From: JACRGC01 sp041305345
Lineage (GTDB): Archaea > Micrarchaeota > Micrarchaeia > Norongarragalinales > SBBD01
Reading direction: 5' to 3'
Assembly: GCA_041305345.1 (NCBI GenBank)
Contig: JBFYLP010000002.1
Span: forward strand, 233,669-297,668
Length of the DNA stretch: 64,000 nt
The position numbers and the translations under genes were made by a program. This document shows positions 26,208 to 35,534 of this stretch, piece after piece. Every line of letters begins with the position of its first letter. The stretch's first letter is position 1. Under the pieces are notes generated by a model, which ran no database searches, was not told the origin of the DNA, and saw only the letters and a program-made list of their open reading frames with translations.

Positions 26208-26738
26208 ATGAAAAAAACTAGGAAAAGGCCGGATCCGTTCGAGGAGGAGTTCCTTCATATGCAGGAGGAGATGGAGCGGATGGTGAACGACGTGCTGACG
26301 CTGCATTTCAGGAATGAGCAGCAGGCAAGGAAGCATTCGCCTTATGTTTATGGCTTTTCAATGAAGGTAAGCCCTGGAGGGAAGCCCGAAATACACGAGT
26401 TCGGGTCTGCGATGCCCCCCCAGAAGGAATGGAAGGGTAAGGAGGAAATCGAGGTCTCAAGGGAGCCGATGATAGACATGATTGAGGGGAAGGAGGAGTT
26501 GACCATCATCGCCGAGCTGCCCGGAGTCCAGAAGGAGGACATCCACATCAACTGCACGGAGGAGTCGATGGTCCTGCATACCCCGTATCACCATAAAAAT
26601 TACAAGAAGGAGATATGGTTCCCGTGCAAGATAAAAAGCGAGAGCGCGAAGGCGATTTACAACAACGGCGTGCTCGAAGTAAAGTTGAGGAGAATGGAAC
26701 CTAAGCACGAGCACGGGAAGGAGATAAAGATCAATTGA
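26208..26738 (+). CDS. hsp20: Hsp20/alpha-crystallin small heat-shock protein
   Basis: About 176 residues. The N-terminal arm is charged and helical (PFEEEFLHMQEEMERMVNDV), followed by a linker. The alpha-crystallin domain runs from about 85 to 165 with the family pattern EELTIIAELPGVQKEDIHIN and the late strand YNNGVLEVKLRR. The tail EPKHEHGKEIKIN ends in an I-x-I-type sequence (IKI), the motif that links dimers into oligomers. It holds unfolding proteins in the cytoplasm. I chose the ATG at 26208 over GTG 26199. The last 36 bases recur about 60 bases downstream (see the repeat entries). Confidence 0.93.
   Translation: MKKTRKRPDPFEEEFLHMQEEMERMVNDVLTLHFRNEQQARKHSPYVYGFSMKVSPGGKPEIHEFGSAMPPQKEWKGKEEIEVSREPMIDMIEGKEELTIIAELPGVQKEDIHINCTEESMVLHTPYHHKNYKKEIWFPCKIKSESAKAIYNNGVLEVKLRRMEPKHEHGKEIKIN
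26703..26738 (+). repeat. Hsp20 tail, first copy of a 36-base duplication
   Basis: This is the in-gene copy that encodes KHEHGKEIKIN and the stop. It matches the stretch at 26800-26835 at 33 of 36 positions by direct comparison. Confidence 0.85.
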
Positions 26739-26763
26739 GAGGAAGGATGGCGGCGACACGTGG

Positions 26764-26783
26764 AAGGAAACCTTGGTTTCCTT
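26764..26783. repeat. Inverted repeat between the two Hsp20 tails
   Basis: AAGGAAAC and GTTTCCTT flank the four bases CTTG, a perfect eight-base stem in the short gap between the duplicated tails. It may be a transcription or processing element, or a trace of the event that made the duplication. It is not followed by a T run. Confidence 0.5.
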
Positions 26784-26799
26784 GGGGGTGTCGAAGCCG

Positions 26800-26835
26800 A
26801 AGCACGAGCACGGGAAGGAGATCAAGATCGAATGA
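26800..26835 (+). pseudogene. Second copy of the Hsp20 tail, without the rest of the gene
   Basis: The sequence encodes KHEHGKEIKIE and a stop, in frame with upstream sequence that reads about VSLGVSKPKHEHGKEIKIE. No Hsp20 core precedes it. It is best explained as the remnant of a second, mostly deleted hsp20 gene, or as a small local duplication. The changes (for example N to E before the stop) show it has drifted. Confidence 0.6.
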
Positions 26836-26863
26836 AATAATGATTCGGGATAAAATCCGTTGC

Positions 26864-29800
26864 TTATTTCAATACGTTGAGCGAAACCGGTTCGAATCCT
26901 TCTGATTTCCGGTTTTTCATTTTTGATAGCGATTCCGCAATCTTAAGAGCAGCGAAATAGCTCGAGATGACTGGGATTTTGTTCTGGATGGCTGTTTTTC
27001 TCACATCCTCCGTCCTGCGGATTTCCAATGGATCGTTGCCGTGCGCCCTAATTCCATCCACGATGAAGGAAATCGCATTCGTCCGGATCAGGTTTATTGC
27101 CTGCGTTTGGGTGATGCGCTCTGAATCGTATATTTTGAGCCCAGCCTTGTTGAATGCCTGGGAGAGCACTTTTTTCCATTTGCCGCAGGAGCCGAGGAAA
27201 ACTGAATCGCCGAATTTGTTGCCTGCTGCGAGTTGCGCCTTTAGGTACGCCTGCTCGAAAGATTTCGCAATGCCCATCACCTCTCCAGTCGACTTCATCT
27301 CCGGGGAGAGGATGGGGTCGACATCCCTGAATTTGATGAATGGGAAAACAGGCACCTTGACTGCGAAATAATCGTGTTTTGGAAGGAGCTCGTTTTCAAA
27401 ATCTTCAAAATATTCGGTTAATTTTTTTCCCACTTGCAATGCCGCGGCAATTTTTGCAATCGGAACGCCATTTGCCTTCGAGAGGTAGGGAACGGTCCTG
27501 CTTGCTCGTGGGTTTACTTCGAGGACGTAAACATCATCGCCCTTTATCGCCATCTGGATGTTGGCAAGGCCGATGATTTGTAGTTCCAGCAGGATGCGTT
27601 TGGCATAGTTGCGTATTTTTTCTAGAGCCTTTTCCGAAAACCTGATTGCCGGGATAACGCAGCTTGAATCGCCCGAATGTATGCCTGCTTCCTCGATCTG
27701 TTCCATGATCCCAACGACCTTTACCCTATCGCCATCGCAAAGGGCATCGACGTCGGCCTCAACCGCATCCTCAAGGAAGCGGTCCATTATTATCGCACAG
27801 TTTCCTGAAATGAAAATGGCCTCATCGACCTTGCGCAGGAGTTGGGCCTCGTCATAGACGACCTCCATCGCCCTGCCGCCAAGAACGTAGGAAGGCCGGA
27901 TGAGGAGAGGATATGAAATGCTGCGGGCGATATCGAGCGCTTCCTCCTTCGAGAATGCAAGCCCGCTCTCCACCAGCGGTATGCCAAGGCGCTGCATTAG
28001 AGCCTTGAATTTCTTCCGGTTTTGCGAGGCGTCTATGGAGGCAACGGATGTGCCAAGGATTTTCACGCCGTTCTGTTCAAGGGGAAGGGAAAGGTTTACA
28101 GCCGTTTGGCCTCCGAACTGCACCACCACGCCCTCGATCTCGCCTTCCTTGCGTATCACATTCATCACATTTTCTGGTGTGAGGGGTTCGAAGTAGAGTT
28201 TGGACGAAACATCGAAATCCGTGGAGACGGTTTCGGGGTTCGAGTTGATTATTATGGATTCGAATCCCATTTCCCGCAATGCGATAACCGCGTGGACAGT
28301 TGCGTAATCGAATTCGATGCCCTGCCCGATACGGATTGGGCCGCTGCCCAGGATTATGACTTTCCTTTTGGGGGTTTTTTTTGCATCAAGGATCATTGAT
28401 TCGTCCTCCTGCTCGTAAGTGGAATAGTAATAGGGGGTGATGGCCGCGAATTCCGCGGCACACGTATCCACCATTTTGAATGAAGCCAAAATGCCCTGCT
28501 GGCCCCTTATGAAGGAGATGGAATCCGCTGAAATGGCGGCGCATTTCGCAATTTGCGTATCGGAAAAGCCAAATCGCTTTGCTTGGGAAATGGCTAGGTA
28601 GGTGCGCACATCAGAAATGTTTATACCGGAAATGCTTTCCTCCATCTCAACTATGTTGTTGATTTTTTCGATGAACCATCCGTTTATCTTGGAAATTTTT
28701 GCTACCTGATCGATGGTTAGGAGTTTTCGCCTCAGGATGTCCTTTATGGCAAAGAGGCGGCGCTCGCTTGGTTGTAGGCTTTTTAAAATTTCGGCCTCAT
28801 CGTCGAAATCGAATTTAATTTTTTGCTTTAGCTCAAGTGAATGGATGGCCTTCTGAAGCGCCTCCTCAAAATTCCTGCCAATCGCCATCACTTCTCCCGT
28901 GCTTTTCATCTGCGTTCCAAGGGTGCGCGTGCTGTAGAGCTTGTCGAAGGGCCACTTGGGTATCTTTACAACGCAGTAGTCAAGGGCGGGCTCGAATGCC
29001 GCTGATTTCCCGGTGATCCGGTTCCTGATTTCGTTAAGCTTGTAGCCCAATGCGATTTTCGTTGCGACCCACGCGATTGGGTATCCGGTTGCCTTCGAGG
29101 CAAGCGCGGATGAGCGGGAGGTGCGGGGATTGACTTCTATTATATAGTATTCACCGGTTGCCTGGTTGAGCGCGAATTGGATGTTGCACGCACCCTTTAC
29201 GTTCAAGGCACGGACGACCTTTATCGCAACGCGGCGCAACATATGGTAATCCTTGTCCGACAATGTCTGGGAGGGTGCAACAACGATGCTTTCGCCGGTA
29301 TGCACGCCCATCGCATCTATGTTTTCCATGTTGCAAATGGTGATGCAGTTGTCGCCAAAATCCCTTATGACCTCGTACTCAAGCTCGGCAAGCCCTTCTA
29401 CAGATTTCTCAATCAGGCAGGAGTGCGTTCCCGAAAGGCGTAGGGCATTTTCTGATGCGGCGAGGAATTCTTCTGCATCCCGGACAATTGCACTGCCGCT
29501 TCCGCCAAGCGAAAAATCCGGCCGGATGATTAGGGGAAAGCCGATCCTCTCCGATGCGGCCCGCGCTTCCTCAATCCCCGTAGCCCTCACGCTTTCCGGG
29601 ATGGGTTCACCGATTTTCACCATAAGTGCGGCAAACTTTTCCCGGTCTTCTGCCAAATCGATGGTTTCGAGGGAGGTGCCAAGCAATTCAATGCCAAATT
29701 TCTCAATGGCGCCCTTCAATTGCATCGCAAGGTTAAGGCCGGTCTGGCCCGCCATGGTGGCAATAATGCCTTCCGGTTTTTCGATTTCAATTATTTTCCC

Positions 29801-30085
29801 AACTGTTTCTGGCGTAAGGGGCTCGATGTAAATCCGGTCCGCAAATTCAAAGTCAGTCTGTATGGTTGCGGGATTGCTGTTTACGAGAACGATCCTAACG
29901 CCCTCTTCCAACAGGGCCTTGCAGCATTGCGTGCCGGAGTAATCGAATTCGCACGCCTGGCCTATGACAATGGGCCCGCTGCCAATCACCAGGACCTTCC
30001 TTCCCTTCCAATAGGATGGATTTGGACCATTGGCTGTGGGCGATGTTTTTTTTGCCTCCAATGATTTTTCTTTTTGTTTTTCCAT
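26864..30085 (-). CDS. carB: Carbamoyl-phosphate synthase large subunit
   Basis: A full-length 1,073-residue synthetase that makes carbamoyl phosphate from bicarbonate, ammonia and two ATP, feeding arginine and pyrimidine synthesis. Both homologous halves are present, each with the pre-ATP-grasp motif and ATP-grasp domain: VLVIGSGPIVIGQACEFDYS in the first half and VIILGSGPIRIGQGIEFDYA in the second. Metal-binding ends read IEVNPRTSRSSALASKATG and LEVNPRASRTVPYLSKANG. The C-terminal 130 residues form the allosteric MGS-like domain (VFLGSCGKWKKVLSQAF, then SFIVDGIRAHG). carA ends 33 bases upstream, so carAB is an operon. It starts with a basic, low-complexity stretch (MEKQKEKSLEAKKTS). Confidence 0.98.
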   Translation of the reverse strand: MEKQKEKSLEAKKTSPTANGPNPSYWKGRKVLVIGSGPIVIGQACEFDYSGTQCCKALLEEGVRIVLVNSNPATIQTDFEFADRIYIEPLTPETVGKIIEIEKPEGIIATMAGQTGLNLAMQLKGAIEKFGIELLGTSLETIDLAEDREKFAALMVKIGEPIPESVRATGIEEARAASERIGFPLIIRPDFSLGGSGSAIVRDAEEFLAASENALRLSGTHSCLIEKSVEGLAELEYEVIRDFGDNCITICNMENIDAMGVHTGESIVVAPSQTLSDKDYHMLRRVAIKVVRALNVKGACNIQFALNQATGEYYIIEVNPRTSRSSALASKATGYPIAWVATKIALGYKLNEIRNRITGKSAAFEPALDYCVVKIPKWPFDKLYSTRTLGTQMKSTGEVMAIGRNFEEALQKAIHSLELKQKIKFDFDDEAEILKSLQPSERRLFAIKDILRRKLLTIDQVAKISKINGWFIEKINNIVEMEESISGINISDVRTYLAISQAKRFGFSDTQIAKCAAISADSISFIRGQQGILASFKMVDTCAAEFAAITPYYYSTYEQEDESMILDAKKTPKRKVIILGSGPIRIGQGIEFDYATVHAVIALREMGFESIIINSNPETVSTDFDVSSKLYFEPLTPENVMNVIRKEGEIEGVVVQFGGQTAVNLSLPLEQNGVKILGTSVASIDASQNRKKFKALMQRLGIPLVESGLAFSKEEALDIARSISYPLLIRPSYVLGGRAMEVVYDEAQLLRKVDEAIFISGNCAIIMDRFLEDAVEADVDALCDGDRVKVVGIMEQIEEAGIHSGDSSCVIPAIRFSEKALEKIRNYAKRILLELQIIGLANIQMAIKGDDVYVLEVNPRASRTVPYLSKANGVPIAKIAAALQVGKKLTEYFEDFENELLPKHDYFAVKVPVFPFIKFRDVDPILSPEMKSTGEVMGIAKSFEQAYLKAQLAAGNKFGDSVFLGSCGKWKKVLSQAFNKAGLKIYDSERITQTQAINLIRTNAISFIVDGIRAHGNDPLEIRRTEDVRKTAIQNKIPVISSYFAALKIAESLSKMKNRKSEGFEPVSLNVLK

Positions 30086-30118
30086 TTATTTCAGCCAATT
30101 TTTACTGCCATTCATTCA

Positions 30119-31231
30119 TCACAACATCTTTACGAATTCGTCGAAGAGGAAGCTCGCATCCTTCGGGCCGCACGATCCCTCGGGATGGAATTGGGAGGTG
30201 ATTATGGGAAGGTCCCTATGGCGCAGTCCTTCATTCGTGCCGTCATTGCAATTGATGAACAGCTCCTCCGCAACTGCCTTTGGTACGTCCTTTACCGCAT
30301 ATCCGTGGTTTTGGGAGGTGATGAAAATTTTACCGCTCTTGGGGTTCAGCACGCCGTGGTTGCTTCCGCGGTGGCCGAATTTGAGCTTGTAGGTGCTTCC
30401 GCCAAGGCCGTGCCCGATGATTTGGTGGCCAAGGCATATGCCAAACATCGGCAATTTCGGGATGAGATGCCTTACAGTGGCGATAGTTTTTCCCATCAGG
30501 GCGGGGTCGCCGGGTCCGTTTGAGATAAGAAGGCCGTCGAAACCATCGGATAGGATCGAACGCGCGTCAACATCATGGGGGAAAGCAATGACTTCGACGT
30601 TCCTTGCATTCAGCTCACGGATGATGCTCTTTTTCACCCCGCAATCGATCAGAGCGACTCTTTTTTCGGCTTTTTTTGGGGAATAGGTCGCTTTATTTTT
30701 TAGGCACACTTCGGAGACGAAGTTGATGGACCCATAATCGAATTTTCTTGCCCTTATGTGCAATTCGGAAATTTTTTCGTTTAACTCCTTATTCGAAAGG
30801 TTTTTTCCAAGCGGTGAAAGAATTGCGGGCATCACGCCCGATTCACGCACCTTCCTAACTATCGCCCTCGTGTCGACATTTGAAATCCCTGGCACGTTGA
30901 ATGAGCGAAGGTAATCGGAATACTCCTGGGAGGCGAGATGGTGGGTACTTTTGCCGCTTCCGCACACTTCCCTTGCAACAACTGCTCGCACCTGCACCCT
31001 TTCCGATTCGAAGTCCTCCCCGTTGATCCCATAATTCCCCTGCAACGGATAGCTGAAGGCTAGGATCTGGCCGGCATATGAGGGATCGGTGAGGGCCTCC
31101 TGGTAGCCGGTCATCGAGGTATTGAAAACAAGTTCGCCAAGAGCCTCCTCATCGGCGCCAAAATGCCTGCCAAGGAAATGGGAGCCGTCGGATAGCACAA
31201 GGATGGAATTGAAATCGGAGGATTTGAGCAT
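30119..31231 (-). CDS. carA: Carbamoyl-phosphate synthase small subunit (glutaminase)
   Basis: The glutamine-hydrolysing subunit, about 370 residues, which passes ammonia to CarB. The N-terminal CPSase-small domain contains FHFGA-like ShFLGRHFGADEEALGE and the signature FNTSMTGYQEALTDPSYAGQ. The class I amidotransferase domain has the nucleophile Cys in MFGICLGHQIIGHGLGG and the His-Glu pair in SQFHPEG. The frame is open up to a TTG at 31330, but the ATG at 31231 (MLKSSDFNSILVLSDGSHF) matches the family start. A TTATTAAAC box on the minus strand near 31345 would give a leader of about 90 bases. carB follows at once. Confidence 0.97.
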   Translation of the reverse strand: MLKSSDFNSILVLSDGSHFLGRHFGADEEALGELVFNTSMTGYQEALTDPSYAGQILAFSYPLQGNYGINGEDFESERVQVRAVVAREVCGSGKSTHHLASQEYSDYLRSFNVPGISNVDTRAIVRKVRESGVMPAILSPLGKNLSNKELNEKISELHIRARKFDYGSINFVSEVCLKNKATYSPKKAEKRVALIDCGVKKSIIRELNARNVEVIAFPHDVDARSILSDGFDGLLISNGPGDPALMGKTIATVRHLIPKLPMFGICLGHQIIGHGLGGSTYKLKFGHRGSNHGVLNPKSGKIFITSQNHGYAVKDVPKAVAEELFINCNDGTNEGLRHRDLPIITSQFHPEGSCGPKDASFLFDEFVKML

Positions 31232-31498
31232 TGGTGAAAAAGGCGCGGGCGAATGGGAAGGGAAAAGAAGGTTGTTTTCCGAGGAGACCCCTAGCCCAAT
31301 ATTTTCCATAAAGCATTCGGGAATAACCAATGCGAGTTCCGGTTTAATAACATTCCGTTGAAACCTGAAGCTGCGAAGCCTGCCCTTCCCCCCTTAGCCA
31401 TAAACGCCACTGCAACCAGTTGATGCCGGGTATTTGCACTTTAGCCGTTTTTTTATGCCAAGATCTCGCATATTTGGCCCATGGTCTGTTCTGAAACG

Positions 31499-31508
31499 TT
31501 TTTATATC
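31499..31508 (+). promoter_or_regulatory. TATA-like promoter of the paired membrane genes
   Basis: TTTTTATATC has its centre about 25 bases before the ATG at 31528, so the transcript should start at or next to the ATG (leaderless). The upstream stretch back to the carA start (about 296 bases in all) holds no gene that I can support. Confidence 0.5.
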
Positions 31509-31527
31509 GCTTGCAAGTAATCATTCC

Positions 31528-32163
31528 ATGAAAGTAATGGATAGTGTGTTGAAGCTGCTCGCACGGTTGTTCCGCGTTGTGAACAACAGCTATTCATTGA
31601 TGCTAACGATACTAATAGGCTCGCCAATTACGGTTTACGTGTTTCGGGAATACGTCAACGCACCGCAGGTGGAGCACCAGTTCCTCCTTACGGTGACGCT
31701 CGTGCTGCTTCCGTTCCTCCTGTACAAGGCGTTGCTCTACTTCCTGCTGGCGCTATTTGACGCGATACTAATCGCGATGACCGATTATGACCGGGTTTAC
31801 GAGGTCAATGTGGAAAAGGTCAAGGCGAGGGTGACTAAGGTAATGGTCGAAAGGAAGGTAAAATACCAGTCCCTGGAAACAATCGCCCTGGGGCTTGAGA
31901 GGAATTTCCTTCAATGGGTGCGTGCAACATTCCATTGGAGGTATCCGCTGATATACGTTGCAACGGATAGGCCGTTTGTTGTGATTAAAATCTTCCGCGC
32001 CATAGGCTCGCCCAAAGTCGCCAACCTGATGTCGCAGGTGGAAAACCGCGAGCGCGTGGGCGTTAGGATATTCACTGAGGAGACGGGAGAGGCGAAGGTG
32101 CTCGCAAAGGTTATGATCAATTCCCTCGAATTCCTAAACAAGGGCGAGGCGCCTGAAGAGTGA
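31528..32163 (+). CDS. Two-TM membrane protein, paralogue 1
   Basis: A 211-residue protein of no family known to me. Two membrane helices (about 22-42 and 52-80, LLPFLLYKALLYFLLALFDA) are followed by a cytoplasmic domain of about 130 residues (VNVEKVKARVTKVMVERKVK, then ETIALGLERNFLQWVRATF). It is clearly a paralogue of the next gene: the segments LPFLLYKALLYFLLALFD, YEVNVEKVKARVTKVM and LGLERNF line up with LPYLIFKGVILLLILALD, YKMNYEKAKARVAKIF and FGIERYL. Twelve bases separate the two, so they are co-transcribed and may form a hetero-oligomer. Confidence 0.8.
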   Translation: MKVMDSVLKLLARLFRVVNNSYSLMLTILIGSPITVYVFREYVNAPQVEHQFLLTVTLVLLPFLLYKALLYFLLALFDAILIAMTDYDRVYEVNVEKVKARVTKVMVERKVKYQSLETIALGLERNFLQWVRATFHWRYPLIYVATDRPFVVIKIFRAIGSPKVANLMSQVENRERVGVRIFTEETGEAKVLAKVMINSLEFLNKGEAPEE

Positions 32164-32175
32164 GGATGGGGCATT

Positions 32176-32919
32176 ATGATCGGAAAATTCGTGAAGGGCT
32201 CGACCGCAGCGCTGAACCTGCTGAACCAGCGTGCATTCACGATAATGCTGTTCCTTGTAGGGATCGCCGGAGGGGTCGTCCTCTATCCATCGCTTATTGA
32301 AGAGGGCGTGACCAAGCGCGAGGCTGTTGGCCTCATATTGATGGTTTTCCTGCCGTACCTAATTTTCAAGGGCGTGATATTGCTGCTCATACTCGCACTC
32401 GACGTTTCCACGAACTTTTCCGCCAAGAAAGCGGATACGTACAAGATGAACTATGAGAAGGCGAAGGCGAGGGTTGCGAAGATTTTCATCGACAAGAACG
32501 TCGCATTCACCAAAGTGGACAATTTCGAGTTCGGCATCGAAAGGTATCTCGTAATCGTCTTGCAGAAATACCTAACCGGAACAAAATTCAACTACCCCGC
32601 GAATTTCATCAGCGTAAATCCATTCATCGTCGCAAGGCTGTATGATCTGAAGGACGGCAGGACCCAGGTGAAGGTGCTTTACGAGGAGGAGAGGGAGGCG
32701 GAAACCCTTGGCAGGCTGATCGTCGCATCGATGCAGGCGCTCGAAAGCGAGGAGGCGCAGCGCGTATCCGCGCCCCAATTCAATGTTGTTGCGGGCGCCA
32801 TAAGGCCAAACAGCACTTCCGCGCCATCGACAATGGAACTGGTAATCCCGGAAAAGGGGGAGGAGAAGAAGCCTACCTCGCTGATCGATAGGTTCAAGCA
32901 GAGGAAAAGGAAAAAATGA
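32176..32919 (+). CDS. Two-TM membrane protein, paralogue 2
   Basis: A 247-residue paralogue of the preceding gene with the same order of two membrane helices (about 22-41 and 51-76) and a cytoplasmic alpha/beta-like domain. It carries an extra C-terminal tail of about 45 residues with a Pro/Ser linker and the basic end SLIDRFKQRKRKK, likely to touch nucleic acid, lipid head groups or a partner. The function is unknown. The tail is the main difference between the two copies and suggests divided roles. Confidence 0.8.
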   Translation: MIGKFVKGSTAALNLLNQRAFTIMLFLVGIAGGVVLYPSLIEEGVTKREAVGLILMVFLPYLIFKGVILLLILALDVSTNFSAKKADTYKMNYEKAKARVAKIFIDKNVAFTKVDNFEFGIERYLVIVLQKYLTGTKFNYPANFISVNPFIVARLYDLKDGRTQVKVLYEEEREAETLGRLIVASMQALESEEAQRVSAPQFNVVAGAIRPNSTSAPSTMELVIPEKGEEKKPTSLIDRFKQRKRKK

Positions 32920-33063
32920 ATCTGATTTTCTCGGAAGCGAAAAGCTGATTTCGGGGCATTTTAAGAGGCAAATCGCTAATTTTTGAATGGCAAAGGATCG
33001 ATGATTACCGGCCCATAACCGCATAACTTCCCATTTTAAACGGTTCTTGATGCGTAGGAAACC

Positions 33064-33074
33064 TTTTTATAAAT
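33064..33074 (+). promoter_or_regulatory. TATA-like promoter and ribosome-binding site of the 801-residue surface protein
   Basis: TTTTTATAAAT is a strong TATA-like box about 60 bases before the ATG. It gives a leader of about 33 bases that holds the ribosome-binding site GAGGGG at about 33116-33121. The rest of the gap upstream (from 32920) shows only A/T-rich sequence. Confidence 0.55.
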
Positions 33075-33128
33075 TTACCTATTAATTACCACTACCAAGT
33101 TATATCAAGTTTTACGAGGGGATTCGAT

Positions 33129-35534
33129 ATGAGGACAGTCTTCGAATATGCAAGAATGGTTTTTTTGATCGCTGCGCTCTCAATCCAGCTAATCATTCCC
33201 GCGCAGGGCCTTACGCTTGAACCCGAGAAATCCTCTATCACTAGCTGCATTTGCGAGACGAATCTCGTGGGCTTAACGGCAACCAATCCATCCGATAACC
33301 TAGACGCAGTTGTCATGGCCGCATCCGGGGAGAAGCCCTGGATAATCCCCGGGCCCAAGGAATACAATCTGCTTCCAAGGAGCGTTAAGCAGGTGACCGC
33401 GTTCGTGACTCCGGATTGCTTTGCAGTGCCTGGAAAATATTCCGCCAGCGTTACCGCGAAGGCACAAAGCGGCAGCGCAACCGCAACAATTGGCATCGAC
33501 GTATCGACGTGCGTGAAGATGGAGCCGGAATATGAAATGGAGCTTTGCAGGGGGGAGGTTGCAAAATCCTCGATTCGGATTAGGAATATCGCGCGCGATG
33601 AGGGAAGGAGCTATGTGATTACCGCAACATCGAAGGGTGCAAAGGCGGCCGCGGTGACCGTTCCACCCAAGGTTTATGTGGATGTTAATTCAGAAAAATC
33701 CATCGATTTCTCAATCGATGCAACCGAACTTAATGTAGGCAGCTACGAGTATGTCCTGAAGGCGCAGGCGCTTTATGAAGCGACGGATGTGCCAACAACC
33801 GACGTTGATTCGACCCTTGTTAAGGTCGAAGTGAAGAATTGCGAATCATACGAGGTCATCGTACCCGACAGCGTCGATGTGTGCGCAGGCGTACCTACAA
33901 CGTATAAGGCAAAACTTATCAACAAGGGAGCTCCTGCAAGCGTGCGGCTCTCGACGGACTCCAATTACGTTGCGATAAAGCCCGAATCCGGCATCCTGCA
34001 CTATCAGGAGACTGCCGACATAGAACTGATTGTTGATGCACCCATAGGGGTGCACGTGGTTAAAATCAACGCGAAATCCGACCTCAAGGCAGTGGAGAAG
34101 GAGATGAAGGTGAATGCGAGGGAATGCTTCGGGGTTGAGATGCAAATGCAGGCGGAAAAGGTCATATGCTCGGAATACGGGGCGGAATACGACCTGGTTT
34201 TGAAGAACCGCGAAAATGCGGCGGAGTATGCGATAACGGTTTCGGGCCTGGATGCAAAGATTTCAAAGGAAAAAGTAACGCTTGGAAAGCTCCAGACGGA
34301 AACGTTGAAATTCACGATCCCCAAGGACGCGGCTTCGGGCACCTATTCTGCAACCATAACCGCCTCGTCCAAGGATGCGAGGGACTCGATAAGCAAGGAG
34401 ATCTCACTGCAGAAATGCTTCGATTTCCGGCTAACTGGTCCGGCCGTGGAATTATGCCCGTGCGAGGAGGCTGCCGTTGACTTCGAATTGATCAACTTCG
34501 GGATAAAGGACGATACGTATGTTCTTACGAGCGAAAGCGACTTCCTTGAATTGAAGGATTCGCAGGTGTCGATAAGGAGCAAGGAAAAGGCGAAATTGTC
34601 TGCCACAATAAGCTCCTGCAATCTCGAAAGCACCAAGTATAACGCGATAATTTCCGCAAAATCCAAGTCAATGCCGTCGGTTGAGGACAAGCTGAAAATC
34701 GACCTTACGGTAAGGAGCAAGGAGCAGTGCTACGGGATCGAGCTAAGGCCCGCATCAACGAACATCAACTCTCCCTGCGGCATCAAGAGCCAAAGCGTAA
34801 TGGTGATTAACAAGGGAACGAAGGAAACCGCGGTTTCACTTTCAGCAACGCAGGGCTCGAAGGTCACGCCCGACAACCTGCTTTTGACTCCGGGGGAGAG
34901 CAAGGAGGTTTTCCTTGTCGTATTCCCGTCGCCTTCTAGGTGCGGCACGCAATTCAATGTCGATATGAAGGCGGAAAGCAGGGGCATCTCGGTTTCGAAG
35001 CAATTCAAGGTAGATATGGAGCCGGAGGAGAAGGCAACGCCTACTCCTACCAAGCCCGCAATGCCATCTGCGACCATCAGCGAGATCAAGCAGCTTGAAG
35101 CCGAGCTGAACTATACGAATGAGACACTTATGATCAGGTCGCTGCCAGGCACCAATGTGCTTATCACGCCGGAGGATGAGCAGCCAATCGAGGTACAAAC
35201 CGATGATAAGGGCGAGCTCGAGGCGCAGGTTGGCGCAGGAACTTTCCTGATAACGCTTTCAAGGGCGGGATACAAGCCCGTTACCCTGCAGGTGAACATC
35301 ACCGGAAACCAGACGGGAATCGGGGATGCTGGGGCTGCTGGCAACCTGGGCTCGATACCGCTGCTGCTCGTGGCATTCCTCATAATCGTGGCTGCGCTTT
35401 ACTTCGTGCTAAAGCGCGGCGATAGGGAGGAAGAAACGGACGAGCAGGAATCCGAGGAGGAGACTGAGGAGGAATCCATGGAGGAGCCGGTTAAGCCAAA
35501 AAGGGGAAGAAAAAGGAAAAAGGCACCCCTCTGA
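33129..35534 (+). CDS. Type I surface protein with Cys-paired Ig-like repeats
   Basis: An 801-residue exported protein. A signal peptide (about 1-27, ending IIPAQG) is followed by six or seven beta-sandwich units of about 95 residues. Each begins with a pattern like NCESYEV, ECFGVEM, KCFDFRL or QCYGIEL, and has a second Cys about 14-17 residues later (SVDVCAGVP, EKVICSEYG, AVELCPCEE, NINSPCGIK), so each unit probably carries one disulfide. The units resemble the COG1470/NPCBM-associated family. Near the end lie a Thr/Pro linker, a PEGA-like unit (PGTNVLITPEDEQP), one membrane segment (about 737-760), an acidic run and a basic tail (KPKRGRKRKKAPL) in the cytoplasm. It may be an adhesin or cell-envelope scaffold. 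Confidence 0.85.
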   Translation: MRTVFEYARMVFLIAALSIQLIIPAQGLTLEPEKSSITSCICETNLVGLTATNPSDNLDAVVMAASGEKPWIIPGPKEYNLLPRSVKQVTAFVTPDCFAVPGKYSASVTAKAQSGSATATIGIDVSTCVKMEPEYEMELCRGEVAKSSIRIRNIARDEGRSYVITATSKGAKAAAVTVPPKVYVDVNSEKSIDFSIDATELNVGSYEYVLKAQALYEATDVPTTDVDSTLVKVEVKNCESYEVIVPDSVDVCAGVPTTYKAKLINKGAPASVRLSTDSNYVAIKPESGILHYQETADIELIVDAPIGVHVVKINAKSDLKAVEKEMKVNARECFGVEMQMQAEKVICSEYGAEYDLVLKNRENAAEYAITVSGLDAKISKEKVTLGKLQTETLKFTIPKDAASGTYSATITASSKDARDSISKEISLQKCFDFRLTGPAVELCPCEEAAVDFELINFGIKDDTYVLTSESDFLELKDSQVSIRSKEKAKLSATISSCNLESTKYNAIISAKSKSMPSVEDKLKIDLTVRSKEQCYGIELRPASTNINSPCGIKSQSVMVINKGTKETAVSLSATQGSKVTPDNLLLTPGESKEVFLVVFPSPSRCGTQFNVDMKAESRGISVSKQFKVDMEPEEKATPTPTKPAMPSATISEIKQLEAELNYTNETLMIRSLPGTNVLITPEDEQPIEVQTDDKGELEAQVGAGTFLITLSRAGYKPVTLQVNITGNQTGIGDAGAAGNLGSIPLLLVAFLIIVAALYFVLKRGDREEETDEQESEEETEEESMEEPVKPKRGRKRKKAPL

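Noticed and set aside
26889..26899. GGTTCGAATCC, which looks like a tRNA T-loop
   Set aside because: It lies in the last codons of carB, reads as part of EGFEPV on the minus strand, and has no acceptor, D or anticodon arm around it.
31232..31330. N-terminal extension of CarA from a TTG
   Set aside because: The extra 33 residues are not like CarA, and the family start fits the ATG at 31231.
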